Source: Desulfovibrionaceae bacterium (GTDB lineage: Bacteria > Desulfobacterota > Desulfovibrionia > Desulfovibrionales > Desulfovibrionaceae). From it: DNA of 64,000 bases. Each line of letters opens with the position of its first letter. Within the stretch, counting starts at the first letter, position 1. The translations under genes and the position numbers were made by a program. Shown one piece after another: positions 16,817 through 26,116 of the stretch. Location of the stretch: contig JAQVCS010000007.1 in assembly GCA_028689675.1 (NCBI GenBank), positions 89,690 to 153,689 on the forward strand. The letters run 5' to 3'. Below the pieces are notes generated by a model. It was not told the DNA's origin, searched no databases, and was given only the letters and a program-made list of their open reading frames with translations.

Positions 16817-18300
16817 CCTCCTGCCCTATAACGCCCACCGGGCAAACGGTGCACACAGCCTTCCATTTCAAGCACTACAAGCTGGGCATTGGCCTGCCCT
16901 GCCCCGCATGAAAGCTGTTCGCACAGGGCATCCACAGTACATTCTGGGTGAGCGGCAATAGAGTGGTACAATTGCGCGGCCAAGGCTGGCAAGGCCGCAA
17001 GGGGCGCAGGCACTGCCGTGGCTGTGGGCTTGAGTGCAGCTTGCGCTGTAGGCTGAGGCCTAGCCTTGGCTTGCTCTGGGGCGGCATTGGGCTTGTTTTG
17101 TTCAAAAAAAGGCGCTGCTACCGCGGCACTGCGCGTAGCTGGCGGCAAAAGGTCTGCCCTTGTATTGTGGTTTATTTGCGGTTCAAGCTCTGCCCCTGAG
17201 CTGTGGCGTGCTGGAAGGGCAAGCCCTTCCTGAATGTGCACGGCTGGCACAAGGGGCGCTGCCTGCGGCTTAGAGGCTGCTGCACTATGAGCAGAGGGTG
17301 CTGTTGAAGTAAGGGGCTGGGCAGGCTTGGGCGCAGGGCAGCAGGCAGACAAATGCGGTGCTAAATCACACAAAATTTGTTCAGCATTGTCAACAACCTG
17401 CGCCCCTTCTAGCGCCAAAGCACGGCAGCCTTCTGAAAAAGCCGTGTGCTGGTGCGCGGCGGGCACAATATAGACTTCTCTGTTTTGCTCCAGCGCAAGG
17501 CGGGCGGTGATAAGGCTGCCACTCTTGAATGCGGCTTCAACAATGACCACGCCCAAAGAAAGCCCGCTAATAATGCGATTACGCACAGGGAAATTGCTTG
17601 GGTGTGCCTGCGTGCCAGGGGCAAATTCACTCAGCAGCAGGCCGTGCCGTGCCATGGCGCTGTGCAGCGCCTCGTGAGCGGGCGGGTACACACAATCAAT
17701 GCCCGTACCCAACACACCAATGCTGCTGCCCACCTTGTCTAAAGCAGCGCTGTGGGCGGCGCTGTCAATGCCCTTGGCCATGCCAGAAACAATAGTCAGC
17801 CCGCTGGCAGCCAGATCGCCCGCCATACCTGCACAGAGGCGCAAGCCCTGTGCCGAGCAATGGCGCGAGCCAACCATGCCCAGTAAGGCGCCAGAAAGCA
17901 AAGACAAAGCCCCGCGGCAATAGAGCAAGGCTGGGGCATCGGGCAATTGGCGCAGCGCTGTGGGGTAGCAAGCATCATGCCAGAGCACAATATGGGCATC
18001 AAGGCTTTGCGCACGCCGCCATTCCTGCTCTGCCGTCACCCGCCACGAGCCAGAACAAAACGCAGCCACCACGCTTTCGCGCAGGCCAAGCACACGCCGC
18101 CACTGCCCTGCTGCCTGCACCGCCGCATAGGCCGTGCCATAATGGTGCAGCAGGCGCGCCACAGAGCGCACGCCCAAGCCCTGCGTGTGGCGCAAAGCCA
18201 GCGTGGCCCAAAACTGCCGCCGCATAGCCTCGTCATAGCGCTGCCATGCGGCAGATTGCCCCAATGCACCTGTGTGCAATGCTGCCCTGTGTGCTGTCAT
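16813..18300 (-). CDS. dprA: DNA-processing protein DprA (Smf)
   Basis: 495 residues, longer than the usual 360-390. It loads RecA on incoming single-stranded DNA. The Rossmann-like core is standard (GMVGSRHCSAQG, TIVSGMAKGIDSAAH, GVLGTGIDCVYPPAH, FPVRNRIISGLS, SGSLITARLALEQNREVYIVP). Between this core and a C-terminal winged-helix domain (ALPALAAQLYHSIAAHPECT, then the region ending PGGRYRAG) lies an Ala/Pro-rich linker of about 120 residues that accounts for the extra length. It is co-transcribed with xerC. Confidence 0.93.
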   Translation of the reverse strand: MTAHRAALHTGALGQSAAWQRYDEAMRRQFWATLALRHTQGLGVRSVARLLHHYGTAYAAVQAAGQWRRVLGLRESVVAAFCSGSWRVTAEQEWRRAQSLDAHIVLWHDACYPTALRQLPDAPALLYCRGALSLLSGALLGMVGSRHCSAQGLRLCAGMAGDLAASGLTIVSGMAKGIDSAAHSAALDKVGSSIGVLGTGIDCVYPPAHEALHSAMARHGLLLSEFAPGTQAHPSNFPVRNRIISGLSLGVVIVEAAFKSGSLITARLALEQNREVYIVPAAHQHTAFSEGCRALALEGAQVVDNAEQILCDLAPHLSACCPAPKPAQPLTSTAPSAHSAAASKPQAAPLVPAVHIQEGLALPARHSSGAELEPQINHNTRADLLPPATRSAAVAAPFFEQNKPNAAPEQAKARPQPTAQAALKPTATAVPAPLAALPALAAQLYHSIAAHPECTVDALCEQLSCGAGQANAQLVVLEMEGCVHRLPGGRYRAGG

Positions 18301-18587
18301 TCCTGCCCTCTGCTTCTTTGTCAGCCCCTTGTTTTGCCTCTTCTGCTCGTCAAAATAGGGGCTGTGGCACTACCTTCCTTTTTACCAAAGGAGCATAAAG
18401 AATTTCATCGACATGCGCAGCTGTCAATGCTTTTTCGCAACCCAAAACCTACTTTGCGGCTTTATGCCTGTGCTTGGCTGGCAAGGTACTGGTGCAAGGC
18501 AAAGCGGCAAGCCGCTTGCCACTTTGGGCTTTTTCAGGCACAAGGCGAGTGACAAGGGCTGTAAACAAGTACAGCGAGGAGCATGGT

Positions 18588-19580
18588 ATGGAGAATCTGG
18601 TTCTTTACTGGCAGCAAGCGCTTGCTGCCTATGCAAGCATTATGGAGCACTACCCTTTTGTGCATACTACGCTTGCCCTACTAGCTGTTGTGTTGCCGCT
18701 GGCAGCGCTGCTGGCCTTTCCCGGTTTGGCACTCATGGCCATAACGGGGCAATTGCTGGCTATAAAGCGCAAACGATCTTTTTATGATAAAGGTGCAAAG
18801 CAGCTTGCCCTGCTGGCCACCCTGCTGGGCTGGCTGTTGAGCACAGGCGGGGCAGTGTGGCTGCTCTGCCGCTACACACCGCAAACAATACCGCTTGATG
18901 CCATACCCTTGCAGGTTATGGTGCATTGCTTGGCATGGCTGCTGATTACCCTAGGGGCATTTTTTGCCAGCCTGCATTATTCTTTGTGGAAGGGTTTGAA
19001 GCAATACCCGCGCATGCATCAATTTATTGGCCTGTTTGCTCTGGTCAGCGCCTACCTTGGTGCCTATACGCTTATGGCCAGCCTTGTTTTGCAAAGCCAG
19101 CTGGATGCGGGTCTTGTGGTGGAAAATATACAGCAAGCCCTTGTACCAGCAGAAAATTCCCCACTATGGAATGCTGTCTATTATTTGCCTGTACTGGTGG
19201 CCGCCATGGCTGGGGGGCTGGGCAGCCTGTGGTTTGTTGTGCGGCGCAAGCGCGATGACTTTGGGCGCGATCATTACAATACCGTTGTGCCTTGGGCAGC
19301 CTGCTGGGCGCGCAATGCTTGGCTGTGCCTGTGGCTCATTCTGCTCTTTTTTACAGGCTGGGAAGTTATTACCGCCGCGCAGGAGCATGACATTCTTCCA
19401 CAGCAGGAATTGCTCAACCATGCCCTGCGCCTTGCCCTGTGGCTTATCCCCCTGCTGCTGTGGTGCATTGTTACGCGCAGCGCCACCCCTTTGCGCCACA
19501 AATTCACCCTGCTGCTGGCACAAATTTTGGTCATGGGCTTTTTAATACCTTTTTCCACGGGCTTGAGCTGGGGTTATTAA
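18588..19580 (+). CDS. Polytopic membrane protein, function unknown
   Basis: 330 residues from the ATG at 18588, with GAGGAG 6-10 bp upstream. Eight hydrophobic segments are visible, for example LALLAVVLPLAALLAFPGLA, LLATLLGWLLSTGGAVWLL, AWLLITLGAFFASLHYSL and TLLLAQILVMGFLIPFSTG. It has conserved-looking Trp/His/Arg residues near helix ends but no motif I can assign. It is a single gene ended by a strong terminator. Confidence 0.75.
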   Translation: MENLVLYWQQALAAYASIMEHYPFVHTTLALLAVVLPLAALLAFPGLALMAITGQLLAIKRKRSFYDKGAKQLALLATLLGWLLSTGGAVWLLCRYTPQTIPLDAIPLQVMVHCLAWLLITLGAFFASLHYSLWKGLKQYPRMHQFIGLFALVSAYLGAYTLMASLVLQSQLDAGLVVENIQQALVPAENSPLWNAVYYLPVLVAAMAGGLGSLWFVVRRKRDDFGRDHYNTVVPWAACWARNAWLCLWLILLFFTGWEVITAAQEHDILPQQELLNHALRLALWLIPLLLWCIVTRSATPLRHKFTLLLAQILVMGFLIPFSTGLSWGY

Positions 19581-19598
19581 AAAAAACTTGGCTGTAAA

Positions 19599-19628
19599 AA
19601 AAGACCGTCGTAGGCAGGCGGTCTTTTT
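19599..19628 (+). terminator. Rho-independent terminator
   Basis: AAGACCGTC, loop, GGCGGTCTTTTTTT directly after the membrane-protein gene. Confidence 0.85.
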
Positions 19629-19637
19629 TTGTGCTCT

Positions 19638-19961
19638 TTATTGATCCCAATCGCTCCAATGATTATGCAGCCAGTTCGAAATATTTTTGCGCGTCATAAA
19701 GCAGGAGGGCACATATTCGCGTATCATTTGCTCGATGCGCAGGGCATCGTCTTTTTCTGTCAGCCCATAGTCACGCATAAACACATTGATAAAGGCCAGC
19801 AATTCATAGCCATTGGCTCTGTTCAAATTTGTCTCATCCGCCTCGCCTGTGCCGCGCGGGTCACCAGCGGGGATGGGGGTCATGGCATATGTATGGCGCA
19901 AATCGTCAAACGTTATATTCACAAATGCTCCCTTTGGTAGCAGGTTAACTGTGCTGGTCAT
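19638..19961 (-). CDS. Hypothetical protein (107 aa)
   Basis: Acidic soluble protein without signal peptide or recognised motif (NITFDDLRHTYAMTPIPAG, YELLAFINVFMRDYGL, NISNWLHNHW). The start lacks a good ribosome site, but the composition is protein-like and the frame fills the gap between two plus-strand genes. Function unknown. Confidence 0.6.
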   Translation of the reverse strand: MTSTVNLLPKGAFVNITFDDLRHTYAMTPIPAGDPRGTGEADETNLNRANGYELLAFINVFMRDYGLTEKDDALRIEQMIREYVPSCFMTRKNISNWLHNHWSDWDQ

Positions 19962-20090
19962 GCTAGCCGCTTAGGGCACGGGCGTCAACGCATCCCTTGA
20001 CCTTTTGCCCTGCATTCTTATGTATACATTGTTATCGGGCTTTGCCCCGAGCTGTATACAGCCACTCATTCCAACGTACGAGGATATTGT

Positions 20091-21008
20091 ATGATTTTCC
20101 TTTCCGATTCCATGCTTGCCAAGCTGCGTATTGCTGGCAAAACCATTGTGGTGCAAATTGCCCTGTTGTGCGCTCTGCTTTTTATGGTGTGGGGTTCGCA
20201 GCATTTGTATTCCTTTATTGATAAAACAACCTTCCCCAATGCCGTTGCCCTTGGCGATACCAGCACACTGGATGACAATGCCAAGGGGAAATTGATGATT
20301 GATGCCATTACCCACCAAATGCGCTACGAGCTTTCTTCCACCTTTGGCTGGTCGGCCAATGACATTGTGTTTAACCGCTGGCTGCTTGACAACCGCGCCT
20401 ACCGCCAATACGGCGTGTATCAGGCAACAAAAGAGCTGGTGGATTTATATTCCACCCAAATCGCCAAGCTGGGCGCTAATGACCGCGAAAGCGAATTTTT
20501 GTATAAGGCTCGCTTAAACAGCTTTGCCATTGACCCCTATAAATTCTGGTTCCCTTCTGCTGAAAGTGCCTACCAAAAGGGCTTGGCGCTGGTGGAACAA
20601 TACAAAGCTGGTCTGGACACGGGCAAATCTGTTTATAATGTGCGCACCGATGATATTTATGCGGCCTACAACCTTGTTGTGGGTGAAAAATTGCTGGGTT
20701 ACGCGCTGGGTTTGCTGAACAATGCCCAGAATATGCCCTTTTATACCTTGGATAATGCCATTTATCAGGCGCAAGGCATAGCCCTTGTGGTGCGTGACTT
20801 TATCACTGCCCTGTACACCCTGCACCCCGATATTGCCGGCAAGGGTAACAAAGAAAATATGGACGCGGCCATGAATTATTTAACCCGCATTGCCACCTAT
20901 GACCCTTTGTATATTACGGCCAATGTCAATTCGGGCGAGCTTGTTATTTCCTACCTGCTTTTTGCGAAAAACAGGCTGGAAGATATACGCGACAGCATAC
21001 GCATGTAA
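20091..21008 (+). CDS. DUF2333 family protein
   Basis: 305 residues with one N-terminal membrane segment (about 19-37, IVVQIALLCALLFMVWG) and a long periplasmic or cytoplasmic helical part. HQMRYELSSTFGWSANDI and LLDNRAYRQYGVYQATKEL fit the DUF2333 signature. The family is widespread in proteobacteria and has no known role. A strong terminator follows. Confidence 0.8.
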   Translation: MIFLSDSMLAKLRIAGKTIVVQIALLCALLFMVWGSQHLYSFIDKTTFPNAVALGDTSTLDDNAKGKLMIDAITHQMRYELSSTFGWSANDIVFNRWLLDNRAYRQYGVYQATKELVDLYSTQIAKLGANDRESEFLYKARLNSFAIDPYKFWFPSAESAYQKGLALVEQYKAGLDTGKSVYNVRTDDIYAAYNLVVGEKLLGYALGLLNNAQNMPFYTLDNAIYQAQGIALVVRDFITALYTLHPDIAGKGNKENMDAAMNYLTRIATYDPLYITANVNSGELVISYLLFAKNRLEDIRDSIRM

Positions 21009-21088
21009 AAAATTCAGCGTCTGCCCCCAAAGGCTTGCCCGCGAAAAAGTCCGCAGGCAGGCTTTAGGACAAGGCGCTCGTCAAGACC

Positions 21089-21126
21089 AACAAAGCCTCC
21101 CCAGCACAGTGTGGGGAGGCTTTGTT
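21089..21126 (+). terminator. Rho-independent terminator after DUF2333 gene
   Basis: 15-bp stem AACAAAGCCTCCCCA / TGGGGAGGCTTTGTT with an 8-base loop. Confidence 0.85.
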
Positions 21127-21143
21127 GTGCCAAAGGGCAAAAA

Positions 21144-21168
21144 GCCCCGTGAAAGAGAACACGGGGCA
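21144..21168 (-). terminator. Terminator of the minus-strand gene at 21173
   Basis: On the minus strand GCCCCGTG, 8-base loop, CACGGGGC, then TTTTT. Confidence 0.75.
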
Positions 21169-21172
21169 GAGC

Positions 21173-21460
21173 TTATTCTTTGGGCAGCCAGCTTGTCAGC
21201 ACATCAATCAATTGCCGAGCTTGCTTAGGGCTTGAAATGGAAAATTTTGATTGTGGCTTATATTCTTCACCCACTTTTTTGTAGCGGCGAATGACATATT
21301 TATCGGGGCCATAGTCATTTTCCTGCACACGCCATTCCTGATAGCGAAAAATAATGGTGGACCACAAACCACGAGATAAAATTACTTTATCCAATTCCTT
21401 ACAGACCAAAGTGCCATTTTCTTCATAATTGACTGTTAATTCATCAATACTACTGCTCAA
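21173..21460 (-). CDS. Hypothetical protein, probable TTG start
   Basis: 95 residues if started at TTG 21458-21460, which has GGAG 8 bp upstream; an ATG 111 bp further up gives 132 residues, but its first 37 residues look non-coding in composition. The core (DKVILSRGLWSTIIFRYQEW, DYGPDKYVIRRYKKVG, KFSISSPKQARQLIDVLTSW) is beta-rich and recalls single-stranded nucleic acid-binding PC4-like folds, but I cannot name the family. Confidence 0.6.
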   Translation of the reverse strand: MSSSIDELTVNYEENGTLVCKELDKVILSRGLWSTIIFRYQEWRVQENDYGPDKYVIRRYKKVGEEYKPQSKFSISSPKQARQLIDVLTSWLPKE

Positions 21461-21789
21461 AATAGTTTCTCCGTGGGGGCTGGTAAAAAGTGTTATGCCC
21501 GCATAGAAGGTTGGTCTATCGTGTTTACCGCCAGACCGCAAGCCACAAAAGCGCATTGCAGCAACTGCCAAAGAACCTTGCTTTCACGCTGTGCTGCCCA
21601 TCTGCCCAGTATAGCAAGTAGGTTTGCCCTCATTACCATGCCTTTCGCGAAAGTCGATTTTTCTTTACGCTGGCAAGGCGCATCAAGAAAAGGGCGGCAA
21701 AGCGCTACGGCAAGGCGGCATTTTTTTGTGCAACGCAGCCAGCGTGGAAAAAACGGCTTTGCCGCAGGTAATGTGCTAAGGGCTAGCCC
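21461..21789. other. Non-coding stretch
   Basis: No supportable gene, RNA or terminator seen; open frames here lack ribosome sites and coding character. Confidence 0.4.
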
Positions 21790-22407
21790 CTAGCGTGCAT
21801 TGGCAAAAAAAGTGCGTAACTGTGCAGCACAGCGCGCAGCCAAAATGCCCCCCATATGCCACACTGTATGATTATACAAAGGTAAATCAAGCCCATCAAA
21901 GCAGGAAGTAACCGCGCCAGCGCGGGCATCTTCTGCACCGTACACCAGCCCCGCAATGCGGGCATGCACCATGGCCGCCGTGCACATAGCGCAAGGCTCA
22001 AGGGTGACCACAAGCGTGCACCCCTCTAAACGATAATTGCCCAAAGCCGCACCAGCACGGCGCAAAGCCAGCACCTCGGCATGGGCGGTGGGGTCGTGCA
22101 GGCTTATGGGCTCATTGTGCGCCTGTGCGAGCAGCTGCCCCTGTGCATTCACCAGCACAGCCCCTACGGGCACTTCACCCTTGGTCTGCCCCAAGGCTGC
22201 CTGCGCTAGGGCACATTCCATCAGGCTTTCCCATGTCCAGCCCCGCGGGGGGCTGGGGCAAGGGCCACCATAGGCCTGCACCCTTGCCCTTGGCATATCA
22301 GCAGTGCACAAGGCTTTTGTGCCACACGGGGTCTGTATGCCCTGCGCGGCTTTTGCCCTATACGCATCATATGCACTGGCACTACACAAGGCTTCAGCTT
22401 TACACAT
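21790..22407 (-). CDS. tadA: tRNA-specific adenosine deaminase TadA
   Basis: Converts A34 to inosine in tRNA-Arg(ACG). The zinc-site residues are in place: HAEVLAL (His and catalytic Glu) and PCAMC. Other family marks are VPVGAVLVN, LEGCTLVVTLEPCAMC and VYGAEDARAG. The frame gives 205 residues; family members are about 150-170, and the first 55 residues here are poorly conserved in look, so the true start may be the internal ATG before PRARVQAYGG or later. It begins 8 bp after the LOG-family gene. Confidence 0.92.
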   Translation of the reverse strand: MCKAEALCSASAYDAYRAKAAQGIQTPCGTKALCTADMPRARVQAYGGPCPSPPRGWTWESLMECALAQAALGQTKGEVPVGAVLVNAQGQLLAQAHNEPISLHDPTAHAEVLALRRAGAALGNYRLEGCTLVVTLEPCAMCTAAMVHARIAGLVYGAEDARAGAVTSCFDGLDLPLYNHTVWHMGGILAARCAAQLRTFFANAR

Positions 22408-22415
22408 GTATAGCG

Positions 22416-23084
22416 CTACACAAGCAGGGCGCGGTACAGCACGGCAACAGCATCTTCGGGCGTATCACACACGGTGATAAGGCGGTCAACTTCTTCTGTC
22501 CGAATAGTGCCCGCTGCCACCATAGTTTTTTTCAGCCAGTCAACAAGACCCTGCCAAAAATCGCTACCGTACAGCACAATGGGGAAGGGGCGTATGCGCC
22601 CTGTTTGTGCCAGCACAAAGGCTTCAGAAAGTTCATCAATAGTGCCCATGCCGCCGGGCATAACCACATAGGCGCGAGAGTATTTTACAAACATGAATTT
22701 TCGCAAAAAGAAATAACGAAAATCGCAACGTGTTGTGACATATTTGTTGCAGCCCTGCTCATGGGGAAGCTCAATGCGCAGGCCTATGGATTCCCCCCCA
22801 GCCTCGGCAGCGCCCTTGTTGGCCGCTTCCATAATACCAGGGCCACCGCCAGTAATCACCGCAAAGCCTTTTTGTGCCAATAATGAAGCTATTTTTTCAG
22901 CATCACGGTAATAGCGAGAGTCTTCTTTAAGACGGGCAGAGCCAAAAATGGATATGCCGTCGTGCTGTACATCATTTAATTTGTCCAAAGCGGTAACCGA
23001 TTCTGCCAAAATACGAAAGGTACGCCACGATTCAGTACCCGAAGAGGCAAGATCATCAATAAAGTTTTGTCTTGTTGTTGGCAT
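22416..23084 (-). CDS. LOG family protein (TIGR00730)
   Basis: 222 residues from the ATG at 23084 (AAGGAGAG upstream). Rossmann-type lysine-decarboxylase-like fold with GGGPGIMEAANKGA and PGGMGTIDELSEAF, the signature of LOG-type nucleoside-5'-monophosphate phosphoribohydrolases. Plant and some bacterial members release cytokinin bases; in most bacteria the substrate is a nucleotide not firmly identified. The gene is in tandem with tadA. Confidence 0.88.
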   Translation of the reverse strand: MPTTRQNFIDDLASSGTESWRTFRILAESVTALDKLNDVQHDGISIFGSARLKEDSRYYRDAEKIASLLAQKGFAVITGGGPGIMEAANKGAAEAGGESIGLRIELPHEQGCNKYVTTRCDFRYFFLRKFMFVKYSRAYVVMPGGMGTIDELSEAFVLAQTGRIRPFPIVLYGSDFWQGLVDWLKKTMVAAGTIRTEEVDRLITVCDTPEDAVAVLYRALLV

Positions 23085-23348
23085 ATACTCTCCTTGATGT
23101 TTCTGCGTCATAGTACAGAGACTGCACCCTTCCCGCAAGCGCGAAATAATCTCTTTTTACGTTCTTTGTTATTTTTTACACATAAAATAGCCCTTGTTTA
23201 CTTGCACTTGGCCAAGCAGCAGTGCATAGTTAACGCACACTGTTGTAACCTGCTCACGGCATACAAAGGCAGGCAAGAGGGCAGCACGATCGAAGTCTTC
23301 ACGCCCTTTTTGCTACGATTTTGGCTTTATACTGTAAAGGAGTTCTGG

Positions 23349-24959
23349 ATGAAGGTGCAGCTACTGGGCGCAGCCCGCACGGTAACAGGGTCTTGCTATA
23401 TGATAGAGGCATGTGGCGCACGCTTTTGCGTTGATTGCGGCATGCATCAGGGCAATAAAGCTATTGAAGAGCGCAACCGTAATGTGCGCGTATACCGCCC
23501 TGAAGCTATTGACTTTATTCTTGTCACCCATGCTCATATGGATCATTCTGGGCTCTTGCCCCTTATGGTAAGCGCTGGCTTTAACAAAACTATTTATTGC
23601 ACCAAGGCAACCTTGGATCTGCTTGATATTATGCTGCTTGACAGCGCCCATATTCAGGAAATGGAAGCCGAATTTGCCGCCAGAAAGTTTAGCCGCCGCG
23701 GCCTAAAAAACCCGCCAGCAGCCCTGTACACCACAGAAGATGCCCAAAATACCACGCCGCTCTTGCGGGCAGTGAATTATCATGAAAGCTTTGAACCTGT
23801 GCCCGGGGTGAAAATAACCTATTATGACGCTGGGCATATTTTAGGCTCGGGCTTCCTTGCTATGGAAGTGACAGAGCAGGGCAAAACCACCAGCCTCATT
23901 TTTTCGGGCGATATTGGCCGCCCCAACTCGCTCATTGTGCGTAATCCCGAAAATCCGCCCAAGGCCGACTATGTTTTTTTAGAAAGCACTTATGGCGACC
24001 GCGAGCATAAAAATGAAGATACCAGCGTTACCGAGCTGGGCGAAGCCATAGCCTACAGCTATGCAAAGCGCGAAAAAGTCATTATTCCCGCTTTTGCGGT
24101 GGAGCGCACCCAAGAAGTGCTCTATTGCCTGCACCAGTTGGCCAAAATGGGTAAATTGCCCGACGACATGCCCGTTTTTGTGGACAGCCCCCTTGCCATA
24201 CGCGCCACCGAAGTGTTTAAGCATAACAGAGAACTCTTTGACGCCAATGCCAAAAACCTGCTTTCTAATGGCGATGACCCCTTTGCCCTGCCCAATTTGC
24301 GCTATACCCTTGATGCCACAGAATCGCGCTCACTGAATGAAATGAAAGGCCCTGCCATTATTATTTCTGCCAGCGGCATGTGCAATGCGGGACGCATCAA
24401 GCATCACCTCAAGCACAATGTGTGGAAGCCCGGCGCCAGTATTGTTTTTGTGGGCTATCAGGCTGTCGGCACACTGGGGCGCAAGCTGGTGGAGCAGGCA
24501 AAAACCATTACCCTTTTTGGCGAAGATGTTGAAGTGGCCGCCAAAATTGTGACCATTGGTGGTTTTTCTGGGCATGCAGGGCAAAGCCAGCTGGTGGAAT
24601 GGGTCAGCCCCTTGGCCAAGGCTGGCTCGCAAATTGTGCTGGTGCATGGTGAAGAAAAAGCGCAAACTATTTTTGCCGCTGTTTTGCAAGAAAAACTGGG
24701 CGTAACGCCTATTATTCCGCAATATTTAGAAGAAATGGTGCTGGAAGGCAAAAGCGTGCCCCAGCTTGTTACGCATGAAGAGGCCTCGTACCCCAGCGTC
24801 AATTGGGATTTTCTGTCTGCCGAGGTGGAGCGCAAGTGGGATATGTTCAAAGGCAAGCTGGCCACTGCAGGGCAGCGCCCTTGGGTGGAACAAACCGAAT
24901 TGCGCGACGAAATTGCCCGTATGGACTACTACTTGACGCGCCTGCTTTCTGAATTATAA
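23349..24959 (+). CDS. Metallo-beta-lactamase/beta-CASP RNA nuclease
   Basis: 536 residues from ATG 23349 with AAAGGAG 8 bp upstream. MBL motifs HAHMDHSG, GHILGSG, SGDIGRP and ESTYGDREH, then a beta-CASP insert (PAFAVERTQEVL, IISASGMCNAGRI) and a C-terminal GGFSGHAGQSQLV segment. This is the architecture of CPSF73-like bacterial RNA-processing exonucleases, distinct from RNase J. A C-terminal extension of about 60 residues has no recognised domain. Confidence 0.9.
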   Translation: MKVQLLGAARTVTGSCYMIEACGARFCVDCGMHQGNKAIEERNRNVRVYRPEAIDFILVTHAHMDHSGLLPLMVSAGFNKTIYCTKATLDLLDIMLLDSAHIQEMEAEFAARKFSRRGLKNPPAALYTTEDAQNTTPLLRAVNYHESFEPVPGVKITYYDAGHILGSGFLAMEVTEQGKTTSLIFSGDIGRPNSLIVRNPENPPKADYVFLESTYGDREHKNEDTSVTELGEAIAYSYAKREKVIIPAFAVERTQEVLYCLHQLAKMGKLPDDMPVFVDSPLAIRATEVFKHNRELFDANAKNLLSNGDDPFALPNLRYTLDATESRSLNEMKGPAIIISASGMCNAGRIKHHLKHNVWKPGASIVFVGYQAVGTLGRKLVEQAKTITLFGEDVEVAAKIVTIGGFSGHAGQSQLVEWVSPLAKAGSQIVLVHGEEKAQTIFAAVLQEKLGVTPIIPQYLEEMVLEGKSVPQLVTHEEASYPSVNWDFLSAEVERKWDMFKGKLATAGQRPWVEQTELRDEIARMDYYLTRLLSEL

Positions 24960-24967
24960 AAGAGGAA

Positions 24968-24998
24968 GGGGCAGGCATAATGCTTGCCCCACATTTTT
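24968..24998 (+). terminator. Hairpin terminator after beta-CASP gene
   Basis: GGGGCAGGCAT / ATGCTTGCCCC with one mismatch, then ACATTTTT. Confidence 0.6.
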
Positions 24999-25015
24999 GC
25001 CTGAAGGAAAGACCC

Positions 25016-25588
25016 ATGCGCATTATTGCGGGAACATTTGGCGGAAGAATTTTAAAAACTGTGGAAGGCCCTGGCTACCGCCCTGCCATGAGCCGTGTGC
25101 GGGAATCGCTGTTTTCCATGCTTGAATCACGCGGTGTGCTGTGGCAGACAAGCCGCGTGATGGATGTATTTGCTGGCAGCGGCAGCTTGGCTTTTGAAGC
25201 CCTTTCCCGTGGGGCGCTGGAAGCCCGTTTGGTAGAAATGGCGCCGCAGGCTGTGCGCTGCCTGCAAGGCAATGCCCGCCTGCTGGGGCTGGATGCCAGC
25301 CGCTGCCAAATTGTGGCAGACGATGCTATAAAAATGCTTGCCAAAGCCTGCCATAAGCCCTATCAGGTTGTTTTTATTGACCCACCCTATGGCAAGAACT
25401 TGTTGCAGCCCACGCTCAACAACCTTTTGCGCCGTGGCTGGCTGGCTGAAGACGGCCTTGTTTGTGCTGAAATTGAAATGGCGCTGGCCTATCATGCCGA
25501 TACGGCGCACGATTCTTTAGAACTTCTTGCTGACCGCACCTTTGGTCAAACACGAATACTGATATGGCAGAACATAAGCACACAATAG
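25016..25588 (+). CDS. rsmD: 16S rRNA m2G966 methyltransferase RsmD
   Basis: 190 residues from the ATG at 25016 (GGAAAG upstream). MRIIAGTFGGRILKT and RPAMSRVRESLFSML are the RsmD N-terminus; the SAM site is VMDVFAGSGSLAFEALSRG, and DPPYG is the catalytic N6/N2-type motif. The 3' end overlaps coaD by 25 bp, a pairing frequent in bacteria. Confidence 0.94.
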   Translation: MRIIAGTFGGRILKTVEGPGYRPAMSRVRESLFSMLESRGVLWQTSRVMDVFAGSGSLAFEALSRGALEARLVEMAPQAVRCLQGNARLLGLDASRCQIVADDAIKMLAKACHKPYQVVFIDPPYGKNLLQPTLNNLLRRGWLAEDGLVCAEIEMALAYHADTAHDSLELLADRTFGQTRILIWQNISTQ

Positions 25589-26115
25589 CAATTTATGCAG
25601 GCACCTTTGACCCCCTTACCATGGGTCACCTCAGCCTGATACGGCGCGGCAGGGAACTCTTTGATGAGGTGGTGGTTGCTGTGGCAGACAACACCCCCAA
25701 AGCCCCGCTCTTTTCGCATGAAGAGCGCGTTGCCATGGCACAAGAGGCCGTGGCAAGCATGAAGGGCGTGGTGGTAGAGCCTTTTTCTGGCCTGCTGGTG
25801 CATTATGCTGCCCAGCGTGGGGCTACTGCCCTACTGCGCGGCCTGCGCGCTGTGTCTGATTTCGAATATGAATTTCAGCTGGCGCTCATGAACCGCCGCC
25901 TAGACAAAGAAATTCAGACCGTCTTTTTAATGACAGACTATCAATGGCTGTATATTTCCAGCACCATTGTTAAAGCCGCGGCCAGCCATGGCGGTGATGT
26001 CAGCGGGCTTGTACCCAATAATGTGCTGAAAAAATTAAAAGAAAAATATACTAAAGGGGAAGTGCGCCAAGGCACACCCTGCCTTGCCCCTTCTGTGGGC
26101 GGCTTCAGGCTATAG
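25564..26115 (+). CDS. coaD: Phosphopantetheine adenylyltransferase
   Basis: 183 residues. Transfers AMP to 4'-phosphopantetheine in coenzyme A synthesis. The nucleotidyltransferase motif is intact: AGTFDPLTMGHL with Gly21-His22, then ALLRGLRAVSDFEYE and YISSTIVKAAASHGGDV. It overlaps rsmD and is followed after one base by miaA, so rsmD-coaD-miaA reads as an operon. Confidence 0.95.
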   Translation: MAEHKHTIAIYAGTFDPLTMGHLSLIRRGRELFDEVVVAVADNTPKAPLFSHEERVAMAQEAVASMKGVVVEPFSGLLVHYAAQRGATALLRGLRAVSDFEYEFQLALMNRRLDKEIQTVFLMTDYQWLYISSTIVKAAASHGGDVSGLVPNNVLKKLKEKYTKGEVRQGTPCLAPSVGGFRL

Positions 26116-26116
26116 C

